Shown: positions 43,000-53,165, counted from the first letter of the stretch. The stretch: 64,000 bases of DNA from UM-FILTER-49-7 sp964599895 (GCA_964599895.1 CAZRHT010000005.1:8138-72137), one strand, 5' to 3'. Notes: generated by a model from the sequence alone, not told the origin. Program-made: numbers and translations.

Positions 43000-44387
43000 T
43001 AGACAAAAAAACAGGATTCATCGATCATTCTCAGATATTGCATGTTCTGAAAAACACAGAGCCACCGGAGGTTGGAGAGGTTGAAGAGATTCTGACCCAT
43101 GCCCTTGAAATGAAGGGGATTTCGCCACGTGAAACGGAACGACTGCTGATGGTGGAAGATAGAGAAATGATTGACGAAATATGCCGGGCAGCCAATCAGA
43201 TAAAGGAGGAGATATACGGAAAGCGATTGGTGCTGTTTGCCCCGCTGTATGTTTCCAACCTGTGCAAGAATGATTGTCTGTACTGCGCATTCAGGATCAC
43301 AAACACTGCAATATCCAGACGGACATTGAGTCTGGACGAAATCCGGAATGAGGCTGAAAATCTGGTCTCCCAGGGGCACAAGCGTGTGCTCCTGGTTTCC
43401 GGAGAGGGGTTGGGAGAGAGCGCACTGGACTATTCCATCAAGGCGATTGAAACCATATATGATGTGAAAATCGGAAATGGTGAAATCCGCAGGATCAACA
43501 TAAATATTGCACCACTTTCGGTAGAAGGATTCAGGAGACTAAAGGCCGCAAAAATCGGCACCTACCAGTTGTTTCAGGAGACGTACCACTACGAGACATA
43601 TCGGAAGATGCACCGATCCGGTCCCAAAGCTGACTATGTGAACCACTTGACAGCTATGGACAGGGCGATGGAAGCAGGCATTGACGATGTGGGAGTCGGG
43701 GTGCTGTTTGGTCTGGCCGATTACCGTTTTGAGATTATGGCATTGCTTCAGCATGTTCAACACCTGGAAGAGAAGTTCGGGGTGGGTCCACATACCATCT
43801 CTATACCCAGAATTGAGCCGGCTGAGGGTTCGGATCTTTCCCTGCACCCTCCTCACGCAGTGGATGACGACGATTTCAGAAAGATCATCGCAATTCTTCG
43901 GGTTTCAGTACCCTATACCGGAATGATTCTCAGTACCCGGGAGACGGCGAAAATGCGGCGTGAAGCTTTTTCTCTCGGCATTTCCCAGGTCAGCGCCGGT
44001 TCAAGGACGAATCCCGGCGGATACTCGGAAGATGACTCGGGCGCTCAGTTTTCTCTGGGAGACCACAGAAGCCTGGATGAAGTAATTGCCGATATTGCGG
44101 GCCATGGCTATGTGCCGTCGTTTTGTACCGGATGTTACCGGCTGGGGCGCACTGGGGCTGATTTCATGGACCTTGCAAAACCGGGACTGATCCAACTGTA
44201 TTGCCTTCCCAATGCGTTGACGACATTCAAAGAGTATCTGGAAGACTACGCGACACCGCAGACCCGGACGGCTGGCGAGGCTGTTATTGCGGCTCAACTG
44301 GCAAATATTCCGTCCGATGAAGTAAGGCAGAGAACAATTCATAACCTTGAGGAAATAAAATCGGGTAAGCGTGACCTCTATCTGTAG
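42996..44387 (+). CDS. hydG: [FeFe]-hydrogenase maturase HydG
   Basis: Radical-SAM tyrosine lyase that makes the CO and CN ligands of the H-cluster. The 463-residue protein carries CKNDCLYC (C-x3-C-x2-C) and, at the C-terminus, the second cluster motif C-x2-C-x22-C in CTGCYRLGRTGADFMDLA, which is diagnostic of HydG and distinguishes it from ThiH. A TTG start overlaps the hydA stop by four bases and has GGAGGGAG before it. No hydE is in the window. Confidence 0.95.
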   Translation: MIDKKTGFIDHSQILHVLKNTEPPEVGEVEEILTHALEMKGISPRETERLLMVEDREMIDEICRAANQIKEEIYGKRLVLFAPLYVSNLCKNDCLYCAFRITNTAISRRTLSLDEIRNEAENLVSQGHKRVLLVSGEGLGESALDYSIKAIETIYDVKIGNGEIRRININIAPLSVEGFRRLKAAKIGTYQLFQETYHYETYRKMHRSGPKADYVNHLTAMDRAMEAGIDDVGVGVLFGLADYRFEIMALLQHVQHLEEKFGVGPHTISIPRIEPAEGSDLSLHPPHAVDDDDFRKIIAILRVSVPYTGMILSTRETAKMRREAFSLGISQVSAGSRTNPGGYSEDDSGAQFSLGDHRSLDEVIADIAGHGYVPSFCTGCYRLGRTGADFMDLAKPGLIQLYCLPNALTTFKEYLEDYATPQTRTAGEAVIAAQLANIPSDEVRQRTIHNLEEIKSGKRDLYL

Positions 44388-44398
44388 GAGGGATTGCA

Positions 44399-45757
44399 AT
44401 GGCTGATGATAAAAAATCGGAGGAGGAGCTGGCTGGGGTTCATACCCTGCAGGCACGAAAGAACTTTCCTTTATCTTGCGCCATGCCGTTCCCCGAACTG
44501 ATTCATTCTCTTTTCCAGGTGAAACTGGCTTGTCTTGAAACCAACTATCGCCTGGGATATTTACCTGAACATGTTTACACTCCATGCAGGGAGGCGATCC
44601 GGGAAGGCCTGGAGGGAAAGCTGGACAGTTATTTTGATGTTTCACTTTTCCAGGGTGGTGCCGGAACTTCTCTGAACATGACTGTAAACGAAGTTGCGGC
44701 GAATCGGGCATTACAGCTTTCCGGGAAACCTGTCGGCCAGTGGGAGAGTATCCATCCCATTCTCCACGTGAACCTCCACCAGTCCACCAACGACGTAGTC
44801 CCAACTGCCGGTCGTGTCGCTGCAATTGCCCTGGTGATTCGGCTGGAAAAGGCAGTGTTGTCTCTTCAGGAGTCTTTGCAGCAAAAGGAGAGTCAGTTTG
44901 AAAACATTGTAAAGCCGGGTAGGACCCAGTTCCAGGAGGCATTTCCGATTACGCTGGGGCGGGAGTTTTCTGCCTATGCCTCTGCGGTGGCCCGTGACAG
45001 ATGGCGAATTTCAAAGCTGATTGAGCGTCTCAGGGAAGTCAATCTCGGCGGAACCGCAATCGGAACAGGTGCTCTGGCACCTCGTAAATATATTTTTCAG
45101 GTTGTGGACGAATTGAAACAGATTACAGGGTTTCCACTTGCCCGGTTTGAAAATCTTGTGGACGGAACCCAGAATGCAGATGTCCCAGTGGAAGTACATG
45201 GGATCCTGACGGCACTGGCAGTCACCCTTATTAAGATATCCGGGGACTTACGGTTGATGTCTTCCGGGCCGGAACATGGATTTGGAGAAATCAGCTTACC
45301 TGAAGTCCAGGCAGGGTCATCGATCATGCCTGGCAAAGTAAACCCGGTGATACCCGAATTTGTGACCGGATGCGCTCTTCGGGTTACTGCCAACCATCAG
45401 ATGTTGACAAGTGCAGCGGCCATGGGCAGTTTGGAGTTAAACCCCTTTGGTCTTGTGATCATCCACGGATTGCTGGAATCCTGTACCTTTCTGATCAGTG
45501 GCGTGGAACAACTGGCTTCGTGTGTGGATGGGATTGAAGCAAAGAGTGAGAAACTCTCTTCCATTGCAAAGAGCGATTCAATTGTCACCCATGTTATTGC
45601 CGGAAAATTTGGTTACGAACGGGCAGGACAGATTTGCAGGACAGCCCTTGCTGCGGGAGAAAAGGTGGAGGAATATGTGTTGAAAGCAGGTTTGATTTCC
45701 GAAGCGGAGCTGGAAAAACTGCTTTCACCGGAAAATATACTCAGGCTGGGGTTCTAA
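44399..45757 (+). CDS. Aspartase/fumarase-superfamily lyase in hydrogenase-maturation operon
   Basis: A 452-residue member of the aspartase/fumarase superfamily. Evidence is VNLHQSTNDVVPTAGR (the HxxxSTND motif) and the signature GSSIMPGKVNPVIPE with its catalytic Ser loop; length fits aspartate ammonia-lyase. It lies 11 bases after hydG and two before hydF, as aspA-like genes do in other [FeFe]-hydrogenase operons. Aspartate to fumarate would release ammonium, which the dithiomethylamine bridge synthesis needs; that link is inference. The first 25 residues resemble neither known end and may be variable. Confidence 0.85.
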   Translation: MADDKKSEEELAGVHTLQARKNFPLSCAMPFPELIHSLFQVKLACLETNYRLGYLPEHVYTPCREAIREGLEGKLDSYFDVSLFQGGAGTSLNMTVNEVAANRALQLSGKPVGQWESIHPILHVNLHQSTNDVVPTAGRVAAIALVIRLEKAVLSLQESLQQKESQFENIVKPGRTQFQEAFPITLGREFSAYASAVARDRWRISKLIERLREVNLGGTAIGTGALAPRKYIFQVVDELKQITGFPLARFENLVDGTQNADVPVEVHGILTALAVTLIKISGDLRLMSSGPEHGFGEISLPEVQAGSSIMPGKVNPVIPEFVTGCALRVTANHQMLTSAAAMGSLELNPFGLVIIHGLLESCTFLISGVEQLASCVDGIEAKSEKLSSIAKSDSIVTHVIAGKFGYERAGQICRTALAAGEKVEEYVLKAGLISEAELEKLLSPENILRLGF

Positions 45758-45758
45758 T

Positions 45759-46943
45759 ATGGCAGGCACACCCAAATCGAATCGTCCACACATCGCAATA
45801 TTCGGCAGGCGGAATGTCGGGAAATCCTCTCTGATCAATGCGATAACATCTCAGACTCTGTCCATTGTGTCTGATACACCGGGCACGACAACTGATCCGG
45901 TGGAAAAAGCGATGGAGTTGCTGCCGTTCGGACCTGTCGTATTTATTGATACCGCCGGACTGGACGACGAAGGTGATCTTGGACAGTTGCGGATGAAACG
46001 TTCTGAGGATGTTCTACAGAAAACTGACATTGCAATACTGGTTGTGGATGGGGCAGTTGACGCCACAGACCTGCGACTGGTGGAGAAATTGGAAAAGCTG
46101 GAGATTCCGTTTCTTCTGGTTTTTAACAAATGTGATACCAGATCTCCTTCTGAGATAGCCGGTGGAGGATTGGAAGGACTGTCGGTCAGTGCGAAAACTG
46201 GAGAGGGAGTGGTTCCGTTGAAAGAACGGCTCCTTGCCATTCTTGAAGGTTGGTCAGAAACAGCGGCTCTTTCTCTTACAGCGGGTCTTGTTCCTCCCGG
46301 CGGACTGGCAGTTCTGGTAGTGCCCATTGACAGCGAAGCACCGGCCGGTCGGTTGATTTTGCCTCAGGTCCAGGTTATTCGGGACATCCTGGACAATGAC
46401 GCGTTGTGCATCGTCATGAAGGAACGTGAACTGCATTATGGGCTTCAACTACTGGACAGAAAACCGGATATTGTGATTACGGATTCTCAGGCCTTCCTGA
46501 AAGTGGCCGGGGATGTTCCGGAAGATGTGCCCATGACCTCATTTTCCATCCTCTTTGCCAGGCAGAAAGGGAATCTTGAAATGCTGGCTGCGGGTGCCCG
46601 GGCAATTGAGTGCCTGCGGGATAATGACACTGTGCTGATCTCGGAAGCCTGCACCCACCACGCGGTGGGAGATGATATCGGGACAGTAAAAATACCCCGC
46701 CTGCTGAGGCAATTTACTGGCAAGAAGCTCCATTTCAAGTATGCAAAAGGAAAGTATTTCGATATGGGAAACGAGGCGGCGCTGGTGATTCACTGCGGTG
46801 GCTGTATGCTCAATCGCAGGGCTATGATTTCCAGAATGACTTTAAGCCAGGTAAGCCATGTGCCGATGACAAACTACGGTATGGTAATCGCATACACGCT
46901 GGGGCTGTTTGAAAGAGCATTGCGACCATTCGGGCTGTCCTGA
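45759..46943 (+). CDS. hydF: [FeFe]-hydrogenase maturation GTPase HydF
   Basis: HydF is the scaffold on which the 2Fe subcluster is assembled before transfer to HydA. The 394-residue protein has a GTPase domain (GRRNVGKSSLINAI, DTAGLDDEG, NKCDT), a dimerisation middle and the iron-sulfur C-domain with CTHHAVGDD and HCGGC, the C-x-H and H-C-x2-C set. It is the last gene of the operon, and the next gene is convergent. Confidence 0.95.
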   Translation: MAGTPKSNRPHIAIFGRRNVGKSSLINAITSQTLSIVSDTPGTTTDPVEKAMELLPFGPVVFIDTAGLDDEGDLGQLRMKRSEDVLQKTDIAILVVDGAVDATDLRLVEKLEKLEIPFLLVFNKCDTRSPSEIAGGGLEGLSVSAKTGEGVVPLKERLLAILEGWSETAALSLTAGLVPPGGLAVLVVPIDSEAPAGRLILPQVQVIRDILDNDALCIVMKERELHYGLQLLDRKPDIVITDSQAFLKVAGDVPEDVPMTSFSILFARQKGNLEMLAAGARAIECLRDNDTVLISEACTHHAVGDDIGTVKIPRLLRQFTGKKLHFKYAKGKYFDMGNEAALVIHCGGCMLNRRAMISRMTLSQVSHVPMTNYGMVIAYTLGLFERALRPFGLS

Positions 46944-46966
46944 GTCTGAGGCCTGCGCCGAAGAAG

Positions 46967-49921
46967 TCAGGAAGACATCACCTGGCGAATCATTTCGGAT
47001 AGTTCTTTCATCTGAAAAGGTTTGTTGACAACACCCTGAAAGCCATGTTCCCGGTATTGAGCCATGACCGGATCGTTGGCATATCCGCTGGACACAATCG
47101 CCTTCACCTCCGGCATCATCTTTCGAAGCTCCACAATGGTTTCCTTTCCACTGAGTCCGCCCGGAACGGTTAGATCCAGTATCACAAGATCGAATGGTTC
47201 CCCCTGATCCATGCTCTTACGGAATTGCTCAATTGCCTGTTCACCATCCAATGTTTCCAATACACGATGGCCGAGAAAGGACAGCATTTCACCAAGGATT
47301 TCCAGGATGGCATCTTCATCATCCATGATCAGGATTTTCAAAGGTGAAATCGTTGTGTGAATACTAACGGTCTCCTCTGTGGTTTCTCCGTCGGTTACCT
47401 CGTCACTGCTGCTTACGAGAGCAGGCAGCAGAATTGTGAATGTAGTTCCGGCACCGGGCTTGGAATTGACATCAATGTAACCCTCGTGCCGTTTGACAAT
47501 TGAGTAAGCTGTGGACAGGCCCAACCCATTCCCCTTTGCCTTGGTTGTGAAATAGGGATCGAAAACTTTTGTAAGGTATTTGGAGGGTATTCCCAACCCA
47601 TAATCCCGAACAAAGATCCGGACATATGCGCCGTCTGGCATGGTGGGGTGCCCCTTAAGCTCTGTATTTTCGGCTGCAATGTCGATGAGGCCTCCCTCCG
47701 GCATTGCCTGTTTGGCATTCAGAACAATATTTTGAATCACCTGGCTGATCTGACCTTCGTCCGCGTTCAGGGCGTAAAGGCCGGGCGATATAAAAAAACG
47801 GGGACTGACACGCCCACCCGCCAGAATAAAATTGGTTGTGTCTTCGAGAAGATTGGCAATATCCATCCGTTTACGAATGGGGGCGCCCCCTTTGGAAAAA
47901 GTCAAGAGTTGTCTGGCCAGATCCTTTGCCCGTATCGCCGCGTTTTTGGCTTCCTGCAGATTCCCTGTGCTCTTCGCTGCCTCAGATTTGATCATGGCCA
48001 TGTCCAGGTTCCCCATGATTGCCGTAAGCAGATTGTTGAAGTCATGGGCAATGCCACCGGCCAGTAACCCGATGGATTCTAGTTTGCGGGTCTTGAAAAG
48101 CTCTTCTTCTACCTGTTTCTTTTCCGTCTCATCACGAAAAACCAGAACGGCACCGATAATCGAACCGGTTTTGTCTCGTATAGGTGCCCCTGAATCTGCA
48201 ATGATATGCTCTGATCCGTCTTTACTTATGAGGACCGTATGGTTAGAGAGATTTACGATTCGTCCACTGTCCATAACAGTTTCCACCGGGTTGCTTATGG
48301 GTTCCCGGGTCGACTCATGCACAATTGAGAAGATCTTGCTCACAGGCTGGCCCACTGCCTCCTGTTCATCCCAGCCGCACAATTGGCTTGCCACAGGATT
48401 AAGGAGGAGAACCTGTCCCTTATCATCCGTGGCAATGACAGCGTCACCGATAGATTGCAGAGTGATACGAAGTCTTTCTTTTTCTTGAAGTAAAGCATCC
48501 CTACTTTCAATTTTGTCGGTGATATCTATCACCGTCCCCAACGAGCACCATTCGCCTTCGTATAGAATGCGTTGAGCGGAAAGGTCGATCCATTTTGCTT
48601 CCCCATTTTTGGTAATGACCTTAAAATTGTAATGATCCGGAATATTTTCTCCTTTGATTCGGGCCATCCCCCGCTGCCTGACCAGTTCCCGGTGGTCCGG
48701 GTGAACCAGATCCCAGAAATTCAGTTGAAGAAACTCTTCCTGAGAGTATCCCGAAACCGCTTCTGAAGCCGGATTAGCGAAAATAAACTTTTCACGGTAG
48801 ATAAAAATGGCCGCCGTGGTATGGTCTGTCATGGCTCGGAATTTTTCTTCACTTTCTCTCAACGCCTGCTCAGTCTTTTCCCGTCTTGTGATGTCCCGAA
48901 CAACTGACATTATGTACTTTTCATCATTCAGTTCGATCCTTTTCAGTAGAACTTCGACCGGAAATTCTGAACCGTCCTTTCGTTTGCCCATCCACCTGAA
49001 ACTCGCACGGCCTCGTTCCCATGCAAGAAAAAGCTGTTCCCTTGCCATTGCTTCGGAATACCCGTCCCCGCTGAGGTCGTCTGCGAGGGAGAGTTGGGAA
49101 ATTTCTTCCTTGTCAAAACCGTACATCTCCGTAAATGTGTTGTTTACCTGGAGTATTTCCCCGGTTCGGGTATGAAGAAGGAACGCGTCGGGAATGGTAT
49201 CCATCAGGAACTGGTACCGGTTACTGACGGTGACTATTTCTTCCTCGCGCTTTCGAATCTGGTCCACCATCGTGTTGAACTCGCCGGCAATTCGTTCGAA
49301 TTCCTGTTTCTGGATTAGAGACAGTTTTTCGGAATAGTCCCCTTCAGCTATTTCTATCATGCTTTCACCCAGTTCCAGAAGAGGATGGATTACAAAGCGA
49401 CGGAGTTGAAAAATGGAGGTCATCAGGACAGCTACTAAAAAAATCAATGACATAAGCGCCATAATCATGACAGTATGGCGAGCCCTGGAATGGGCTTGCA
49501 GCATAGAGAAGATGATTGTGACTGTGCCAATGTTCATCTTGTTAAAATAAATGGGACGGGTCAAAGAAAACTGAAATCTTGGGGTTGCAGGATAAGATTT
49601 GATCATCTTTTCTTTGACAATCTGCCCCCGTTCATCTCGAACCTGCACCCCGTCGACAAGAGAATTATTCAGGAAAACGTCTGTGTATTGAGCCAGCGTA
49701 TCTTTGTCAAAATTCCAGAGTGGGCGGGAAAGAATCCCGGCGGCCTGTTCAATTATGGCGTTGCCCTCCTGGCGGAGTCGGCTAACACTGGTATAATAGG
49801 TTAGTGTGTATCCGGCAACGACGGCAATAGAGACAATGAGGAAGAGCCCGATGCCCTGGTAGAGGGAAAAAGTGCCGACAATGGATCTCAAAGGGAAATG
49901 AAGCCACTTATTTCTTGCCAT
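46967..49921 (-). CDS. Hybrid histidine kinase with multiple PAS domains
   Basis: A 984-residue hybrid kinase. Two transmembrane helices (about 20-45 and 152-175) bracket a periplasmic sensor region, followed by HAMP, three PAS domains (about 235-350, 360-480, 485-605), HisKA (GGIAHDFNNLLTAIMGN, about 635), HATPase (GNGLGLSTAYSIV) and a C-terminal receiver with the phosphoryl Asp in DLVILDLTVPGG. The upstream gene, a small binding protein, overlaps it by 14 bases, so ligand binding to that protein is likely to feed the sensor. No DNA-binding output is present. Confidence 0.9.
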   Translation of the reverse strand: MARNKWLHFPLRSIVGTFSLYQGIGLFLIVSIAVVAGYTLTYYTSVSRLRQEGNAIIEQAAGILSRPLWNFDKDTLAQYTDVFLNNSLVDGVQVRDERGQIVKEKMIKSYPATPRFQFSLTRPIYFNKMNIGTVTIIFSMLQAHSRARHTVMIMALMSLIFLVAVLMTSIFQLRRFVIHPLLELGESMIEIAEGDYSEKLSLIQKQEFERIAGEFNTMVDQIRKREEEIVTVSNRYQFLMDTIPDAFLLHTRTGEILQVNNTFTEMYGFDKEEISQLSLADDLSGDGYSEAMAREQLFLAWERGRASFRWMGKRKDGSEFPVEVLLKRIELNDEKYIMSVVRDITRREKTEQALRESEEKFRAMTDHTTAAIFIYREKFIFANPASEAVSGYSQEEFLQLNFWDLVHPDHRELVRQRGMARIKGENIPDHYNFKVITKNGEAKWIDLSAQRILYEGEWCSLGTVIDITDKIESRDALLQEKERLRITLQSIGDAVIATDDKGQVLLLNPVASQLCGWDEQEAVGQPVSKIFSIVHESTREPISNPVETVMDSGRIVNLSNHTVLISKDGSEHIIADSGAPIRDKTGSIIGAVLVFRDETEKKQVEEELFKTRKLESIGLLAGGIAHDFNNLLTAIMGNLDMAMIKSEAAKSTGNLQEAKNAAIRAKDLARQLLTFSKGGAPIRKRMDIANLLEDTTNFILAGGRVSPRFFISPGLYALNADEGQISQVIQNIVLNAKQAMPEGGLIDIAAENTELKGHPTMPDGAYVRIFVRDYGLGIPSKYLTKVFDPYFTTKAKGNGLGLSTAYSIVKRHEGYIDVNSKPGAGTTFTILLPALVSSSDEVTDGETTEETVSIHTTISPLKILIMDDEDAILEILGEMLSFLGHRVLETLDGEQAIEQFRKSMDQGEPFDLVILDLTVPGGLSGKETIVELRKMMPEVKAIVSSGYANDPVMAQYREHGFQGVVNKPFQMKELSEMIRQVMSS

Positions 49922-50741
49922 TGATCAGGCCCTTTTTCAGTTTGTTCAAAAGTTGGCCGAACATAATGTTTTGAATTTCTCCGCTCATGCTCAGCCTTTC
50001 GACTACTCGGTCGACCTGCACCCTGACGCTTTCAGGTACATTTGGGCTATATCCGATGTAGGCTTCGGACACAGGCAGACAGGTGAGGCAGAATTCAATC
50101 TGGTTTTCGATACCCAATTCCAGAACAACGGTTCCGGTACTGCTCAAGGGATCTACGATGGCATCCAGTCTGCCATGGAGCAGTTTTTTCACATTAATGG
50201 CAGGAGTTGGAGCAGTTCGATCTATGCTCAACTTTTCTTCTAATCCCGGTTGCATCAGAACCGGTTTCCCACTGACTGCCCCTATAAGTTTCCCTTTCAG
50301 AGAAGACAAATCTTTATAAGGAAAGGCGTTTTTTCTCAACATCCACAACACATTGGGCACTGTATACAAGGGGACATGACTGTATTTGATCCCCTTCTCT
50401 AGCCGTTCAGGGGATATTCCGAGCCCCAGATAAGCCTGATACCGATTCCGGGCCAACTCATCAATGCATCGGCCAATGGGCAATTCTCCCTGCTTTGTGA
50501 GGCGATAGCGAAGTCGAATCCCTGTAGGTTTCAGGTCCCGGTTAAGGACTTCGAGAAGTCGGAGGCGAACTCCGTGGAGTTGCCCAACAGCATCCAGTCG
50601 GAGTTGTCCGACTGATCGATGAACCGGCATATTGAGGATAATCATGTCCGGTCGCTTCTTTGGAGGGTTATCGGCAATGGCTGAAGAGAAGACGAGCACG
50701 AAGGCAATGAAAAAGGGTACAATTATTCTCTTCATTTTCAC
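49908..50741 (-). CDS. Periplasmic solute-binding protein, likely sensory partner
   Basis: A 277-residue exported protein (signal about 1-23) of the periplasmic solute-binding type II fold. It has the two-lobe pattern with LKGKLIGAVSGKPVL and KLLHGRLDAIVDPLSSTG, as in PhnD/SBP3-like proteins. No ABC transporter genes are nearby. Its stop overlaps the hybrid kinase start by 14 bases, which points to a ligand-presenting role for that kinase. Ligand unknown. Confidence 0.75.
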   Translation of the reverse strand: MKMKRIIVPFFIAFVLVFSSAIADNPPKKRPDMIILNMPVHRSVGQLRLDAVGQLHGVRLRLLEVLNRDLKPTGIRLRYRLTKQGELPIGRCIDELARNRYQAYLGLGISPERLEKGIKYSHVPLYTVPNVLWMLRKNAFPYKDLSSLKGKLIGAVSGKPVLMQPGLEEKLSIDRTAPTPAINVKKLLHGRLDAIVDPLSSTGTVVLELGIENQIEFCLTCLPVSEAYIGYSPNVPESVRVQVDRVVERLSMSGEIQNIMFGQLLNKLKKGLINGKK

Positions 50742-50938
50742 CGGTCCTCCTGATTATGCGGCTGTTCGCTCTAACTAATTGTATCGCATTTGAAGGAAAA
50801 ACCAAATAGTTTCCTTCTTTGCGGGGAAATGAACAACGGAGTAAAAAAACTGTACAAAAAATAGATATATTTTCTAACCATGTGAGTGGTTTAGGGGGTG
50901 GCGGGGGGGAAATGTGGTAACGCGATATCATGTAATTT

Positions 50939-50986
50939 CCACAAGATATTGTATTGACATGCCGGAAAGTCCCCCATATAATGAAT
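50939..50986 (+). promoter_or_regulatory. Candidate NrdR boxes upstream of nrdD
   Basis: CCACAAGATATTGTAT (50939-50954) agrees at 13 of 16 positions with the NrdR consensus acaCwAtATaTwGtgt. A weaker candidate (50971-50986, 10 of 16) begins 32 bases later and overlaps the -10. The three-turn spacing matches that of paired NrdR boxes in known nrd promoters. Confidence 0.45.
50954..50982 (+). promoter_or_regulatory. Consensus sigma-70 promoter of nrdDG
   Basis: Perfect TTGACA (50954-50959), 17 bases, perfect TATAAT (50977-50982). The predicted start is about 25 bases before the ATG at 51015. Confidence 0.8.
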
Positions 50987-51014
50987 CATAATAGAAAAAC
51001 ACTCGGAGGAACAG

Positions 51015-53165
51015 ATGGGACCAGAAAAGAAAAGCGAATTGCGATTGAACACATTGAAATCTGTAAGCCGAGTGATTCGCCGGGACAATCAGCAAACCCC
51101 TTTCGAGGAACAGCGTATTTTCAATGCCATTCTTCGTGCAGGAGAATCCACCGGTGAATTTCGGGATGTGGAAGCTGCCAAACTGACGACTATGGTCAGG
51201 AGAATATTGAATTATCGTTTTTCCGGGCAGGATGTCCATATTGAGGACATTCAGGATATGGTCGAAGAGGCATTGATTATGGCCGGTTATGTCCAGACTG
51301 CCCGTAGTTATATCCGCTATCGGGAGAAGCATCGGGAACTCCGTCAGGACAGGAAGGCAGCCATTGAAGCAATTTCCACTGTCAACGAGTACCTGGAAAA
51401 GCTGGATTGGCGGGTGAATGCAAATGCCAATCAGGGATACTCGCTGGGCGGGTTGATTTTGAACTCGGCGGGGAAAATCACGGCCAATTATTGGTTGTCC
51501 CATGTGTACACACCGGAAATCGGTGCGGCCCACCGTCAGGGAGATTACCATATTCACGATCTGGATATGCTGTCAGGATATTGCGCGGGATGGTCCCTGC
51601 GGACGTTGCTGGAAGAAGGGTTTAACGGGGTAAAGGGTAAAATCGAAGCAAATCCCCCGAAGCACCTTTCTTCTGCTTTGGGACAGATGGTAAATTTTCT
51701 TGGTTCATTGCAGAATGAATGGGCCGGTGCCCAGGCCTTCAGTTCTTTCGATACATATCTGGCCCCCTTTGTACGTCGAGACAGTTTGTCAGAACAGGAA
51801 GTGGAACAGGCAATACAGGAATTTGTGTACAACCTGAATGTGCCGTCCAGGTGGGGGACACAGACCCCGTTCACTAATCTTACTTTTGACTGGGTGTGCC
51901 CGGAAGATTTAGCAGGGAAAACACCCTTAATTGGTGGCAAGTCCGAATTGTATACTTATGGAGATCTGCAGCCGGAAATGGATTTGATCAATCGGGCGTT
52001 TGTCAAGGTTATGCTTAAAGGCGATCGTCGGGGGCGGGTCTTTACTTTTCCCATTCCTACCTACAACATTACAAAGAATTTTGACTGGAATCATCCCAAT
52101 ACAGAACTATTATTCGAAATGACGGCCAAATATGGACTACCATATTTTCAGAACTTTCTGAATTCCGAATTAAGTCCAAGTATGATTCGTTCCATGTGCT
52201 GTCGACTGCAACTGGACTTACGGGAGCTTTTAAAGCGGGGGAATGGCCTGTTTGGTTCTGCAGAACAAACCGGCTCCATTGGTGTGGTGACAGTAAATCT
52301 ACCCAGACTTGGTTATGTGTATCGGGGGGATTTCGACGGATTTTTGAAACGGTTGGATCAGTTGATGGACATGGCAAAGGACAGTCTTGAAACCAAACGG
52401 AAAGTCATATCCAGATTGATGGAAAATGGACTTTTTCCCTTCTCCAGGCATTTTCTTGGATCTTTTCAGAATCATTTTTCCACCATTGGTGTCAACGGGA
52501 TGAATGAGTGTGTACGGAACTTTAGCGATGATCGCCACGACGTGACAGATAGCTGGGGAATTGGATTTGCGGAGCGGGTTCTCAGGCACATGCGGGAAAA
52601 ACTCGTGGAATTCCAGGAGGAAACCGGCCATCTGTATAATCTGGAGGCGACTCCTGCTGAAGGAACCACCTACCGTCTGGCCAAGGAAGATCGGAAACGT
52701 TTTCCGGATATTATTCAGGCCGGGCCACCGGAAGCACCGTATTACACAAATTCCAGCCAGCTTCCGGCAGGATTTACTGAAGATCCTTTCCTGGCGCTGT
52801 CCCTCCAGGATAAATTGCAGAGTCTGTATACTGGAGGGACAGTTCTTCACCTGTACATGGCCGAGCGTGTCTCTTCCGCTGAGGTATGCAAACGAATTGT
52901 GAAAAATGCGTTGACAAAATTCCGACTGCCCTATATTACGATTACACCCACTTTTTCTACCTGTCCCAGGCATGGCTATCTGAAGGGCGAACAGGAAATA
53001 TGTCCAAAGTGCGCCGAAGAAGGCCTGGAACAGATATGTGAAATCTGGACCCGCGTCATGGGATATCATCGCCCGGTTTCCCAGTTCAACAAGGGAAAGA
53101 AATCAGAATACAAGGAACGAATATGTTTCACGGAACAGGCAGTACAACAGCGGGGCGAACTGTAG
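51015..53165 (+). CDS. nrdD: Anaerobic (class III) ribonucleoside-triphosphate reductase
   Basis: A 716-residue class III reductase, which makes deoxynucleotides in the absence of oxygen. It has an N-terminal ATP-cone (about 12-100), the AHRQGDYHIHDLDML motif, QTPFTNLTFDW, and a C-terminal zinc site (CPRHGYL...CPKC) followed by the glycyl-radical loop RVMGYH (Gly near residue 683). The ribosome site CGGAGGA is good. It is activated by the radical-SAM enzyme encoded next. Confidence 0.96.
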   Translation: MGPEKKSELRLNTLKSVSRVIRRDNQQTPFEEQRIFNAILRAGESTGEFRDVEAAKLTTMVRRILNYRFSGQDVHIEDIQDMVEEALIMAGYVQTARSYIRYREKHRELRQDRKAAIEAISTVNEYLEKLDWRVNANANQGYSLGGLILNSAGKITANYWLSHVYTPEIGAAHRQGDYHIHDLDMLSGYCAGWSLRTLLEEGFNGVKGKIEANPPKHLSSALGQMVNFLGSLQNEWAGAQAFSSFDTYLAPFVRRDSLSEQEVEQAIQEFVYNLNVPSRWGTQTPFTNLTFDWVCPEDLAGKTPLIGGKSELYTYGDLQPEMDLINRAFVKVMLKGDRRGRVFTFPIPTYNITKNFDWNHPNTELLFEMTAKYGLPYFQNFLNSELSPSMIRSMCCRLQLDLRELLKRGNGLFGSAEQTGSIGVVTVNLPRLGYVYRGDFDGFLKRLDQLMDMAKDSLETKRKVISRLMENGLFPFSRHFLGSFQNHFSTIGVNGMNECVRNFSDDRHDVTDSWGIGFAERVLRHMREKLVEFQEETGHLYNLEATPAEGTTYRLAKEDRKRFPDIIQAGPPEAPYYTNSSQLPAGFTEDPFLALSLQDKLQSLYTGGTVLHLYMAERVSSAEVCKRIVKNALTKFRLPYITITPTFSTCPRHGYLKGEQEICPKCAEEGLEQICEIWTRVMGYHRPVSQFNKGKKSEYKERICFTEQAVQQRGEL

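Noticed and set aside
44001..44942. Long minus-strand frame opposite hydG and the lyase gene
   Set aside because: Antisense shadow of two clearly identified genes.
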